This document shows, piece by piece, positions 1-8,425 of a stretch of 10,806 bases of DNA. The notes under the pieces were generated by a model that had not been told where the DNA came from, searched no databases, and saw only the letters and a list, made by a program, of their open reading frames with translations. Positions within the stretch are counted from its first letter, which is position 1. Each line of letters begins with the position of its first letter. Location: NCBI GenBank assembly GCA_003024985.2, contig PXIH01S0010400.1; one strand, given 5' to 3'. Source of the DNA: Euperipatoides rowelli (Eukaryota > Onychophora > Udeonychophora > Euonychophora > Peripatopsidae). The translations under genes were made by a program, and so were the position numbers.

Positions 1-346
1 CTTATCAAAAGCTTTTTGAAAATCTAAGAAAACTACATCCACAGCATTAACCTAATCCACTAAACTATTAATTTCATCATAACATTCTAAAAGATTAGTC
101 AGACATGATATTTTACTCCTAAAACCATGCTGTGACATACCAAACAAAGAATTCCTATTTAAGTACACCATAATCAAATCCTCAATAATAGATTACAACA
201 ACTTACCTACTACAGAAGTTAAACTAATTGGCCTATAATCGTAAGGATCCGTTTTAGAACCTTTTTTTAAAAAGTGGCACCACATTATCAATTCTCCAAT
301 CCTCAGGAACAAATCCAGACTCAATTGAAGATGAAAAAATATCTAC
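1..346 (-). pseudogene. Non-LTR retrotransposon (LINE) reverse transcriptase fragment, decayed
   Basis: Read on the minus strand from about 346 down to 1, this translates to the fingers/palm part of a LINE reverse transcriptase. Recognisable blocks in order are VPEDWR, NVVPLFKKGSK, YRPISLTSVVGK, MSQHGFR, SCLTNLLE and FLDFQKAFDK. The last is RT motif A, with its catalytic Asp at 22-24. The reading frame is broken by a one-base shift at the T-run 262-268 (poly-A on the coding strand) and by stops at 193-195 and 52-54, so it is a dead copy. The rest of the RT, including the second catalytic (xxDD) block, would lie beyond the left edge. The block wording is typical of the CR1/L2/Jockey-like group; I infer the clade from memory of such proteins and it is uncertain. 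It lies antisense to the galactosyltransferase exons, the commoner orientation for intronic LINEs. Confidence 0.93.
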
Positions 347-371
347 TAAAATGAAAAAAATATCTACTAAC
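331..371. repeat. Tandem duplication of about 20 bp at the LINE boundary
   Basis: Two adjacent copies of an A-rich unit ending TATCTACTAA occupy 331-350 and 351-371, differing by one extra A and the last base. LINE protein similarity fades at this point, so the duplication marks or created the current upstream limit of the retrotransposon fragment. Confidence 0.8.
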
Positions 372-586
372 AAAAATATCTAACATAATACATTACAATA
401 CTGCTCATTGAGTTCTAGTTAAAAGTGTTTAGTCATCTTAAAGTAGGGGAGAGGATGGGGTGGGGGGGGGCATGATGAAAAGCTATCAGTTAAAAAGAAA
501 CATACAGTTGCATGCCCATGCCACAGAGAATCTAGCTTGTGATTTGAAATTTAGAATTTACCCATGAGTCATGACCCTTCTCAGCC

Positions 587-612
587 CACACACACACATA
601 CACACACACACA
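587..612. repeat. CA dinucleotide microsatellite
   Basis: An imperfect (CA)n run of about 13 units, interrupted once by a T at 599, lies between single-copy-looking sequence. A G-rich stretch at 446-470, ending in a run of nine or more G, lies shortly upstream. Both are simple sequence with no sign of function. Confidence 0.9.
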
Positions 613-932
613 GGAATATTTTAAAGGAAATTTTATAAAAGAATTAAATTTGCTTTATATATAAATAAATAAATTAGCTTAATTAGATTGTGTGGTGTTC
701 AAATGGTATTTTTGAACGTTCCTGCAAATGTACAGTAGAATAAGATTAATATCTATCATAAAATCTATAATCGTTATACTTATATTGGTCTTTTTCAATA
801 TGGTACTATCTCTGGTAAACTGGGATCTGGAAATGACATCACATCTCAGATGATGGCATATCTATTTCCCATGAATATCTTCAATTCTGATAATATTATG
901 TGTGAACAGATATGGGCACATTTATAATTTAA

Positions 933-1007
933 TGATAGGGCAAATAATCCCTCAACCCTGACTTATTTGATGATAGGGCAAATAATCCCTCAACCCTGAC
1001 TTATTTT
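933..1007. repeat. Perfect 38-bp tandem duplication
   Basis: The segment starting TGATAGGGCAAATAATCCC at 933 is repeated at 971 with a period of 38 bp, and the two copies are identical over about 36 bp. Perfect identity in otherwise drifting intronic sequence indicates a recent duplication. No coding potential or protein motif is seen. Confidence 0.93.
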
Positions 1008-3971
1008 CAGGTGATGAAGGATTAATTTTTTATTAAAGGTATACTATCACCAATTTTTTTTCTAAATGCTTATAGAAAGAGAACCATGCAATTCATGAAT
1101 TTCTATTTTTTTTTTAACTTAATGTTCATTAATTTTATGTTATTTTAAAAATTTGTTGACGTCTACACACACTCAAAAATGCAAAAGTGATGACAGACAG
1201 TGAAACGTCACTTCCTTTTTTTGGGAACACTTCCGGCCATCTGGACATATTTTGGAAAAGTGATTTGAACTTTGTGTCTCTGGCAGTTGATTTTAAAAAA
1301 ATTTGATCCACATTGGATAAAAAATAAGGATTTTAGAACAAAATATATAATAATTTTCATAAGTTATGGTTACAAGTATCCAATCAGGTGTGTGAATTAT
1401 TTAAAACGCTATAACTAGAGAACTTTATATCATTGAAGGATAGAGATTAGCTTGTTATTCATAAAATAATTACTGTGTATCTAACTTTTTTAAGTTGGAA
1501 CTATAGGTTTATCTACTAAATTATTTGATCAGTTTATAGAACATGCCTTATTTCCATGTTAATTTTTTTTAGAAGAAATTTTTCAAAGTTTTTCTGAAGT
1601 GCTTGACATTGAAACACTGTTGAATGGACCCAACAGTTTTTTTTTGAGTATGCCAGATCTTTCGAGTCTATTCCTGAAAAGATCCAACTGTTTTCAAAAG
1701 CACCACCTAGAAGTCGAAATTTTTTTTTTTTTATAATTTATAAAAACTTTATAGATATTTTAACTCTACAAAGCACTCTGAGTCCAACAATGAAAACCAC
1801 GTATCAATGGACCAATGGTTCTAGAAAACCCTACTAGAGCTGTAAGCAAAAAAAATTCTACCAGATTCCCCCCTCCCCCCATTTTTTAACCTCATATACT
1901 CAGATTACATCTATAACAGTCATAGTGCTTTTTATTCAAAAAATTAAAAACAAATTAAATTTTAATTCCTTTTAAGATCAAATATAGCAGATTTATTTTA
2001 TTTTTTTATTGATTTTCAAACATAATTGCTTAAAAAAAAATTTCACTTAAATAAAAAAATTAAAATGCATAAAAAAAAAAGTTATTTAAAGATAAAATTA
2101 AGAATATTTCTGTCCTCCATCTGAGATTAGAAAAAAAATAGACTTCAACATTTTTGGGGTCCGAGATTATTTTTATTAGGAAATAGTCTCTAAGCAGTAG
2201 ACTATTATATATCCTAATGTTTTGTTTTGATTTTTTTGTTAAAACAAATTGAAACATAATAGCAAAAAAGTTGAATTTGATAATGATTGTGTAAAAGTAT
2301 TTAAACAATTAGTCCATAGGCTATGATTTTGAACTGAATTGGTCGTCATCTGATATTGGTTCCACTATAATGGAAGAAAACAAGCCGTCACGAGTTCATG
2401 CAAATACATTGTTCATACTTGATAATATTTGAAAAAATGTAGTAAACCTAATAAATTATAATAATGATTATTTTGGATTGTTTTATTATTTATTTTATAT
2501 TATTATTAAGTGACCTAAAATAGCACTTATTGTGAGGGTCACATTATTTGTAAAAAAAAAAAAAACCTCAGCTTAACACAGTATGTTTCTAGGGGCCTCT
2601 TCTTCCTTGATGCTAATTAACCAATCAGACTTTCTAGTATTTTTTCCACTTCATATAGCGTAATGTACTGTATATGTTGTTTTGTTTTTAACTAAAATGT
2701 TAGGCCTACTGTGTAATTCAAACATAATTCACAATTTATTAGGAAGAGTTGAAATATTACACAATTTTGATATTTGCTCTTCTTAGTCTAATTTTTTAAA
2801 CATGCAGAGTAAATCAACTCAGCTAGATTTTTTATTCTACATGCCCCCCCCCCCCCTTTAATGATTACTAAATGCAAAATCTGTGACTTATTGTAACTGT
2901 AAAATTAGTGTATTTACCAAACAATTTTTCCTTTATTATTTAGCAAAAATAAATAATTTAAAAAAACAAAACAAACAATGTGCACATAAATAAAACAATA
3001 CTAGTCTTAATTGCTTTTTTTTTTTTTCGAAAACAAAAGTAGGTCAACTAACGTAATAAGGAGTCGATTATTAATCTGTTAGTAATAGCCTAATTTATTC
3101 ATTATTTTAGTGATATTTTGTTTATATTAGAGTACATAATTCAAGGATAACTTACTGACGAACAACTAATTTGTCTTGATTGTAATTAATAAAAAATAAA
3201 TAGTGTTTTTCTGAAACATGGAAGTGTAAAAAGAACGTAGCCTGTCAACAGATGTTTTCACAGCAATCTATTAAAAAATCATACGTAGAATTGTTCAAAC
3301 TCTGGCTATAATTAGTTAAAGACACAACAAGCAAATTGGCAATGAGTAAATAATTTTACTTAAAAAATAATGGAATATAGGAATTGCAAACTGTCCAAGA
3401 TAATCTTCTCCAACCTTCACTTCTTTATTTACTCTAATTCTTGAAACAATGGTAAATGGATGTTTTTGTCACCCCAAACCAAATAAGAAGAGTAACTTTC
3501 AGAACATGATGTTCTAAAGTTTATACATCATCATACATGTTGTGCTTCGACTTTTGATATTATTGTAATCTTAATGTAGTACCGTAATATAGCCTACAGT
3601 ATTTCTAAATGCATTATTAAAAAAAAAATTTGATAATAAATTTTAAAATTTGTTTCTCTAATCACAAAACTATCAAATTGTAGTCACAATCAAATCTAAT
3701 AAATATCAATAGTACATACAAACTATGAACAATGGTTGCCATTTTAGATGCAGTGCATTAAGTGGTAAACAAATTTGTAACTTTATCTATGGCTTCAAAC
3801 TGCCCATATTGAGAAAGTTGATTTGAAAATATCTTATTTTACATATTTAAGAGCTTCATTAGAGTCATGGTTATAGTTTTTTACTATTACACATCTTTGT
3901 TTTCATCTTTCCATTAATTTGGAGTATTGCACTACCGGTACCTAGATTTTTTATTTTCCACTAAAATACAT
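1008..3971. other. Gene-free AT-rich stretch, probably intron
   Basis: I find no protein motif, RNA gene or complete transposon here. The sequence is AT-rich with many homopolymer runs of A or T and one run of 13 C at 2844-2856. A small ORF on the minus strand at 2060-2308 is Phe/Ile/Asn-rich and arises from A/T runs, so I do not call it a gene. The segment 1150-1330 is slightly richer in GC and holds a GACGTC word and an AAGTGA/TCACTT inverted pair, but nothing recognisable. A short inverted pair GTGACC/GGTCAC lies at 2510-2515 and 2537-2542. If the galactosyltransferase gene extends to the left, this is intron. No upstream exon carrying the family's N-terminal catalytic blocks was found. 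Confidence 0.6.
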
Positions 3972-4016
3972 ATTAAATTATCTGCTCTTTCATAACATTA
4001 AAATTATCTGCTCTTT
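3972..4016. repeat. Imperfect 26-bp tandem duplication
   Basis: AAATTATCTGCTCTTT occurs at 3975-3990 and again at 4001-4016, each preceded by ATTA, giving a period of about 26 bp. It lies about 330 bp before the first exon and looks like an ordinary slippage duplication. Confidence 0.85.
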
Positions 4017-4349
4017 ATTGTAATAAGAAATATTTTGGATTTGAAGTTTAGGGGATAAGCTTTTGTTTCAACATGCGTTCTCATTTGACAATTTACAGCC
4101 ATATTAATTAAACATTTTTGATCTTGAAATCCTAGCCATTGCTTATCCTTAATCTTCAAATCCCAGAATTTTGTGTATTATCGGTATTTGTATCAAATTA
4201 AATATGATTCATTAATAATTTTAGATTCTTTAATTTGATTGAATTCTCATAAAAAAAAATTTCATTCACAATATATTCTTATTTTTTTAAAAAAATAATC
4301 AATATTTAGTGGTTTTAATTATCATACTTACGGTATTTTCCTATTCTAG

Positions 4350-4575
4350 GTTTAACCGAGCCAGCTTGATCAATGTGGGATTTCTGGAGCGAGAGCCTGA
4401 CTGTGATTATATTGCTATGCATGATGTCGATCTGCTTCCTCTCAATGAAAATTTAAGCTATGCTTATCCTGAACATGGTCCTTTCCATATAGCTTCACCA
4501 GAACTTCATCCTCGTTATCACTACAAAACATTTGTAGGTGGCATTTTACTGATTAAAAGAGAACATTTTGAATTG
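4350..4575 (+). CDS. B4GALT7: Internal exon of beta-1,4-galactosyltransferase 7 (catalytic core with DVD motif)
   Basis: This 226-bp internal exon encodes about 75 residues, starting in the codon for the R of [12 protein letters not shown] and ending ...IKREHFEL. It contains the family DxD metal-binding motif as HDVD (Asp codons 4423-4425 and 4429-4431) in the block [14 protein letters not shown]. The acceptor-side blocks [13 protein letters not shown] and VGGILL follow. By family knowledge, B4GALT7 is a type II Golgi membrane enzyme. It uses Mn2+ and UDP-galactose to add galactose to xylose on proteoglycan cores, the second step of glycosaminoglycan linker synthesis. The acceptor is a pyrimidine-rich stretch ending TATTCTAG at 4349 and the donor is GTAAGT at 4576. 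The exon starts in phase 2 and ends in phase 0. The apparent ATG at 4309 lies in intron and is not the start. Cys or other B4GALT1-6 features are absent, and RFNRA plus HPRYHYKTF favour member 7. Confidence 0.95.
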
Positions 4576-5018
4576 GTAAGTTTATAGCTAAGCTTGTTAT
4601 TGATCTCTACAAAACTTCTAGCATCTATTAAGATAGAATTCCCATTAACTTAATACAAGTGAAATGAATAAAGTATTTTTTTTTCTTGATAGATTATATT
4701 TAAAAATGTACCAATATAGTACTTTTTATACACTATACCGGTCCTTTCATCATTGAGTTTATTTATTTATTTCTTATGATTGTTTTGATTTTTTTTAAAA
4801 TTGGATAATTAAGTAGCTGAATAAAAGTATTAATTATTTTATACCACAATAAGTATTAGTTTTCTTTTTTTAATTATATAATCTCAGCCGCCTTTATTAC
4901 AAAATTATAAATGCTTTAATATTAACAAATTATTTGATTAAATAAATAGAAATAAATAACAATGATTGGAAAAGTTGTTAGATTTACATGACAAATCTAT
5001 TTTACTATTTAATTTTAG
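4576..5018 (+). other. Intron of 443 bp between the two galactosyltransferase exons
   Basis: The intron begins GTAAGT at 4576 and ends TTTAATTTTAG at 5018. It is strongly AT-rich with no transposon or RNA gene that I can recognise. The phase-0 junction joins ...HFEL to VNGLSNKYWGWG without a stop, which matches the continuous protein of the family and confirms both borders. Confidence 0.93.
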
Positions 5019-5102
5019 GTTAATGGCCTTTCGAACAAATATTGGGGTTGGGGTCTGGAAGATGATGAATTTTATGTGAGGATGATTGAATCCAAGCTAA
5101 AT
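5019..5102 (+). CDS. B4GALT7: Internal exon of beta-1,4-galactosyltransferase 7 (WGWGxEDDEF active-site block)
   Basis: This 84-bp exon encodes 28 residues, VNGLSNKYWGWG followed by LEDDEFYVRMIESKLN. YWGWGLEDDEF (5040-5072) is the signature block of beta-4-galactosyltransferases. Its second Trp shapes the acceptor and donor sites, and the Glu-Asp-Asp run provides the catalytic and acceptor-binding acids (known for the human and fly enzymes). The exon starts in phase 0 after TTTTAG and ends in phase 0 before GTAAGT at 5103. The last residues already diverge from the usual 'AGL' ending of this helix. The C-terminal part, with the HxH metal ligands and the GGLxNVKY-like block, is not found in the remaining 5.7 kb, so the next intron probably runs past the window. 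Confidence 0.95.
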
Positions 5103-5230
5103 GTAAGTAATTTTGCTTCTATTATTTTGATATTGCTTTCAAGTAGTCCTTTTCTTCTTAACTTTTTTTTACAGTGCACTGAAATGTAAGAAAAATGTTT
5201 CCTATGATCGTGGATGAAATGATCGACTTT
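5103..5230 (+). other. Start of a large downstream intron
   Basis: The sequence after the donor GTAAGT is AT-rich, with a tract ending TTTTTTTTACAG at about 5174 that looks like a splice acceptor. Reading on in phase 0 from there gives a stop after four codons with no similarity to the family, so I do not call an exon. The minisatellite begins at the end of this stretch. Confidence 0.7.
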
Positions 5231-5558
5231 GATGTCATCAATTATTGTCATTGTCTGTGATATCATTTGCTATTATGTCATTGTCTATGATGTATGGCCT
5301 ATGAAATGATTGTCTAGGATATCATTGTCAATGATGTCATTGCCTATGATGTCATTGTCAATGATGTCATTATCTATTTTATTGTCTATGATGTCATTCT
5401 TTGATGTCATTGTCTTTGATGTCGATGTCTTTGATGTCATTGTCTTTGATGTCATTGTATTTGATATTGTCTCCGATGTCATTGTCTCTGATATCATTGT
5501 CTATTATGTCATTGTCTATGATGTCATTGTCTATGATGTCATTGTCTATTATGTCATT

Positions 5559-5566
5559 GTCTAGGA
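5559..5566. repeat. hAT target site duplication, left copy
   Basis: GTCTAGGA directly precedes the terminal CAGTGATGGG of the transposon and is repeated exactly at 5988-5995 after the other end. Eight base pairs is the standard hAT duplication length. Confidence 0.95.
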
Positions 5567-5987
5567 CAGTGATGGGCAAACTACGGCCCGTGGGCCAGAT
5601 CCGGCCCACTTAGAAGTTCTATCCGGCCCGCCACAGATTTTAAAAAAACAATAGTATACAAATCTTCAATTTCAATATTTTAAAAAATTTCATTTAAATA
5701 TGCATAAAATTATTAAAATATACTTACTGTATTTGCTTTTATATTTAAATAAAAAAAAATAGAAACAAGATTTTGAAAGAAGAATTTGAATTTACCGTTT
5801 ATGAGTTTATATTAACGACAACANANNNGCNCATACACGAGAGTCTAGAAACGGGATCCAATAAGTGACAATTACCACGTTTTTAACATCTCAATATTCT
5901 TGAGTTTTTTAATAAATTATATTGGCCCGCCTAAAGTTTTTTCTTTTTTTTTTTTGGCCCGTTACTAAAAAAGTTTGCCCATCACTG
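5567..5987. mobile_element. Non-autonomous hAT-superfamily element (MITE), 421 bp, complete
   Basis: The element has perfect 16-bp terminal inverted repeats: CAGTGATGGGCAAACT on the left and its reverse complement ending CCCATCACTG on the right. It is flanked by the identical 8-bp duplication GTCTAGGA. CAGTG ends and 8-bp duplications are diagnostic of hAT transposons. Inside the left end is a GC-rich subterminal zone with several GGCCCG words and a 7-bp stem, GTGGGCC at 5590-5596 and GGCCCAC at 5603-5609. GGCCCG words recur near the right end (about 5924 and 5956) and are plausible transposase-binding repeats. The centre is AT-rich without coding capacity, so mobility needed a transposase from elsewhere. 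Five ambiguous bases lie at 5824-5831. The intact ends suggest a fairly recent insertion. Confidence 0.96.
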
Positions 5988-5995
5988 GTCTAGGA
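5988..5995. repeat. hAT target site duplication, right copy
   Basis: This exact second copy of GTCTAGGA follows the right terminus. Removing the element and one copy restores the 15-bp minisatellite phase across the junction, which supports the call independently. Confidence 0.95.
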
Positions 5996-6045
5996 TGTCA
6001 CTGTCTACGATGTCATTGTGTATGATAGCATTGTCTATGATGTCA

Positions 6046-7733
6046 CAAGCAAAGTCAAACTCATTTCCTGTATTTTTTTATGTATGGAGCATTTTCTTTT
6101 GCTACATATCAATGATCGAGAGATTCACTTTAATGTGGTGTCTTTATTTTTTAAAACTATGCTAGAAGAAAAAAATAATTACTCTTATTACAAATTTATT
6201 AGACATATCATGCTCATGATCCAAGTATATTTATCCTCCCCTCTCTACCCTTTCCCAAAGAATGGAAATGTGTATTGGTAATTATTTTTGAGCTGAACAG
6301 TCAACTTTGATCTTTAATTGTTAGTTTAACTTATTATCATACATTTGTTAAAGTATGAGACATTAGGATGAAGATATATTTGTAAAAAAATTAAATCAGA
6401 TGCAATTGTCAACAATTTATTTTAATTAAAGAAATTTTGAAAACATACTGTAGCTTGACTTTATATTTATGTTAATTATTATCAATTATTTTTCAATTAG
6501 GATGTATATTTTGCAAAGGTATAACGGTTTAATTAAATCAAGTTTATTAGATCAAAAAGGGATTATAAAGTTTTTGTTACCTTCAAAGACCCAACATTTT
6601 TCATGGACATGAAAATATATTGGATCAAGATAATTTTTAGTGTGTTTTATGTTGTCAGATTGTATGATTAAGAGAATATAAAACTCAGGTAATAAAAAAT
6701 TATAACAAACTAATAAATGAATATGACTATTGCGCATCTAAATGTAAGATGAAACCAAGTAGCCTAAGTAATGGGATTAGCATTGTAATTGTTAAGTACT
6801 GTAAATCAATGGTTTGAAATACTTCAAAATTTGATTTTTTTAAATATTAAATTGACTTATGGTAAAATTTCTTTATTTGGTTTTGATCAAGAAATGTCAA
6901 CACATCATTTGTGATCTAAAATAACTCATAATATCCCTGCATAGCTTGAGAGTTCCAAAAGTTAAAAAAAAAAAAAACTTTACAGTATATAAGAAAATTA
7001 GGTTTAGGTATTTATTACTTTTGGGGAACAAAAATATGCTGCTGATTCTGATGAGGTGATTAACTCTAATGCAATTCCTTCCACTTATTTTTGTCTCTTT
7101 GTCCAGTGTTATAATTATTTTTAAGTATTTTAGCCAACATCAAAATAATTTTCAGGAATTCCCAACCAGCCAATAAAATTATATTTTTATTAGTATTAAT
7201 TGATAAATTATATATAACACTGAATTAATAATGACAAGAAACAGGCACAGATAATGAACCCAGTTAACAACTTTCCAAAGTGGTTTAGTTTCAAACAAGA
7301 AAATTACATATCAATCTATCCACAACCAAATGAAGAAGTGAAAACATTCAATCATACAATTATAAATATATTACAATCTATGTAAATTGAAAAACAAGTT
7401 ACGTTTATTCTTACAAAACTATCAACATGCATATATATCAACAAAAACATCATTCAATGAAAAAAATATCAATGACTGCTAGAAACGCATCATAATTATT
7501 AACTAAAACTGTGAAACAAATAGAAATGTGGAATGACATAGAAAACACAAAGACATAAGACAGTAAACACTGAACTATGGAACACATGCCACAGATAGGG
7601 ATAAAATTATTCTTAGAAACAGAATACACTCATCTTTTCCCCTTCATTCCTGATGCTAAGAGTGCCAAGTGACCAGAATTCATGATCGTGAAATGTTTTA
7701 TATTTTGAATAGTACTGAATTACATAATACTAG
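6046..7733. other. Gene-free AT-rich stretch, probably intron
   Basis: I see no gene or recognisable transposon here. An 87-codon ORF at 6018-6281 starts in the tail of the minisatellite and continues through AT-rich sequence without any family motif. A minus-strand ORF at 6552-6737 is likewise unremarkable. I looked for the missing C-terminal galactosyltransferase exon (HxH and NVKY-type blocks) on the + strand here without success, though a very short exon could escape reading by eye. Confidence 0.6.
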
Positions 7734-8078
7734 CGAAAAAGCCCGTTATACGGGCATCAAACATTTTTTTTTTTTTGTTTAAGCCCGTTACACGGGCATC
7801 AAACAGTTTTTTTGTTTAAGCCCGTTACACGGGCATCAAGCGTTTTTTTTTTGTTTAAGCCTGTTATACAGGCTTCAAATGTTTTTTTTTTGTTTAAACC
7901 CGTTCCACGGGCATCAAACATTTTTATTTGTTTAAGCCCATTACATGGGCATCAAACTCTATTTTTGTTTTAGCCCATTCCACGGGCATCAAACATTTTT
8001 TTTTGTTAAAGCCCATTACATGGGTATCAAACATTTTTTTTTGTTTAAGCCTGTTACATGGACATCAAAGTTTTTTTT
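7734..8078. repeat. Nine-unit minisatellite, about 38 bp period, each unit with a hairpin
   Basis: Nine units start at 7741, 7783, 7820, 7859, 7898, 7936, 7973, 8011 and 8049, with spacing 37 to 42 bp. Length differences come mostly from T-run length. Each unit has a 15-bp core of the form GCCCGT-TAC-ACGGGC, a 6-bp stem with a 3-base loop, then ATCAAACA, a T-run and GTTTAA. Units 1 to 3 are perfect stems. Unit 4 (GCCTGT/ACAGGC) and unit 6 (GCCCAT/ATGGGC) differ from consensus on both arms yet still pair fully. Units 5, 7 and 8 have one imperfect pair and unit 9 has several. The ORF-like reading at 7928-8119 is only this repeat read through. On the minus strand the array ends with a hairpin, seven bases and then CTAGT. 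Confidence 0.95.
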
Positions 8079-8360
8079 TTAAAGTTTTTAAAAATAGTTC
8101 CCAGGCCGAGCATAGATGACTCTGTTACTGGCTTCGGAACTTGATCATATTTCAATTAGGGTTATAGGTAGTATGTACAAAAACCCAAACGTTTTATCAA
8201 ACATTAAATTTCCTGATTATTATGCCATTGATATCACTATTTGGTATACAAAGACTATATTGGCTATTATACATTCACTACCTATGTAAAAATAGCATAG
8301 GATGTGATCTATATACTGAGAAGAAAGTAGTAGCATATTCATAAAATATTAATATAANAT
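8079..8360. other. Sequence between the minisatellite and the MITE fragment
   Basis: This stretch opens with a slightly GC-richer segment (about 8098-8145) adjoining the minisatellite, which may be the remainder of the element that carried it. AT-rich sequence without recognisable features follows. One ambiguous base is at 8358. Confidence 0.5.
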
Positions 8361-8425
8361 TGAACTTTTGGCGATTTATCGCGACGATCCTAATGTCACG
8401 CTTTATTGCAAGTGTAGAGCCGGCC
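8361..8425 (-). mobile_element. MITE fragment with GGCCGGCTCTACACTTGC end (Harbinger-like?)
   Basis: The segment runs from about 8361 to GAGCCGGCC at 8425, followed by TAA. Its reverse complement begins GGCCGGCTCTACACTTGC, nearly the same terminal sequence as the element starting at 10530. It also holds the 16-mer GCGATTTATCGCGACG at 8371-8386, found identically at 10546-10561, with an inner palindrome GCGAT-TT-ATCGC. The high GC and CpG content contrasts with the surrounding intron. The GG-start and adjoining TAA suit a PIF/Harbinger-type MITE (3-bp TWA duplication), but the other end is missing or too degraded to confirm, so the superfamily is a guess. Confidence 0.65.

Larger units (their letters stand above)
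5231..6045. repeat. 15-bp minisatellite GATGTCATTGTCTAT, interrupted by a hAT element
   Basis: About 22 imperfect copies of a 15-bp unit run from 5231 to 5566, and about 3 more follow at 5988-6045. The consensus is GATGTCATTGTCTAT, with variants such as CTTTGAT and TCTGAT; units near the left end are more diverged and some are shortened. Because 15 is a multiple of three, the array is free of stops in two + frames and at least one minus frame. It therefore generates repetitive ORFs (MSLSM, DVIVY and IIDND patterns) that are not genes. Each unit contains TGATGTCA, one base away from the palindromic CRE/ATF site TGACGTCA. Any binding role is speculation. The array lies in an intron about 130 bp after a donor site. 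Confidence 0.93.

Noticed and set aside
2060-2308. An 82-codon minus-strand ORF rich in Phe, Ile and Asn
   Set aside because: Its composition reflects A/T homopolymers; there is no domain or conserved motif.
5163-5192. A possible mini-exon after TTTTTTTTACAG at 5174
   Set aside because: Continuing in the required phase 0 gives a stop after four codons with no resemblance to the family's next block.
5072-5266. A 64-codon minus-strand ORF overlapping the second exon
   Set aside because: It is antisense to a clearly conserved exon and extends into intron and minisatellite; it shows no motif.
5285-5613. Overlapping repetitive ORFs on both strands (MSLSM-, DVIVY- and IIDND-type proteins)
   Set aside because: All are readings of the same 15-bp minisatellite, whose length is a multiple of three and lacks stops in several frames. 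Two of them run into the hAT end.
6018-6281. An 87-codon + strand ORF
   Set aside because: It begins in minisatellite sequence, has no recognisable motif and no splice or promoter context; its length is expected by chance.
7734-8078. CRISPR-like array of palindromic repeats
   Set aside because: The 'spacers' are not unique: the whole 38-bp unit repeats, including the T-run, and the context is an animal intron with no cas genes.
7928-8119. A 63-codon ORF with repeated KPITW-like segments
   Set aside because: It is a read-through of the 38-bp hairpin minisatellite; the apparent protein repeats are DNA repeats.
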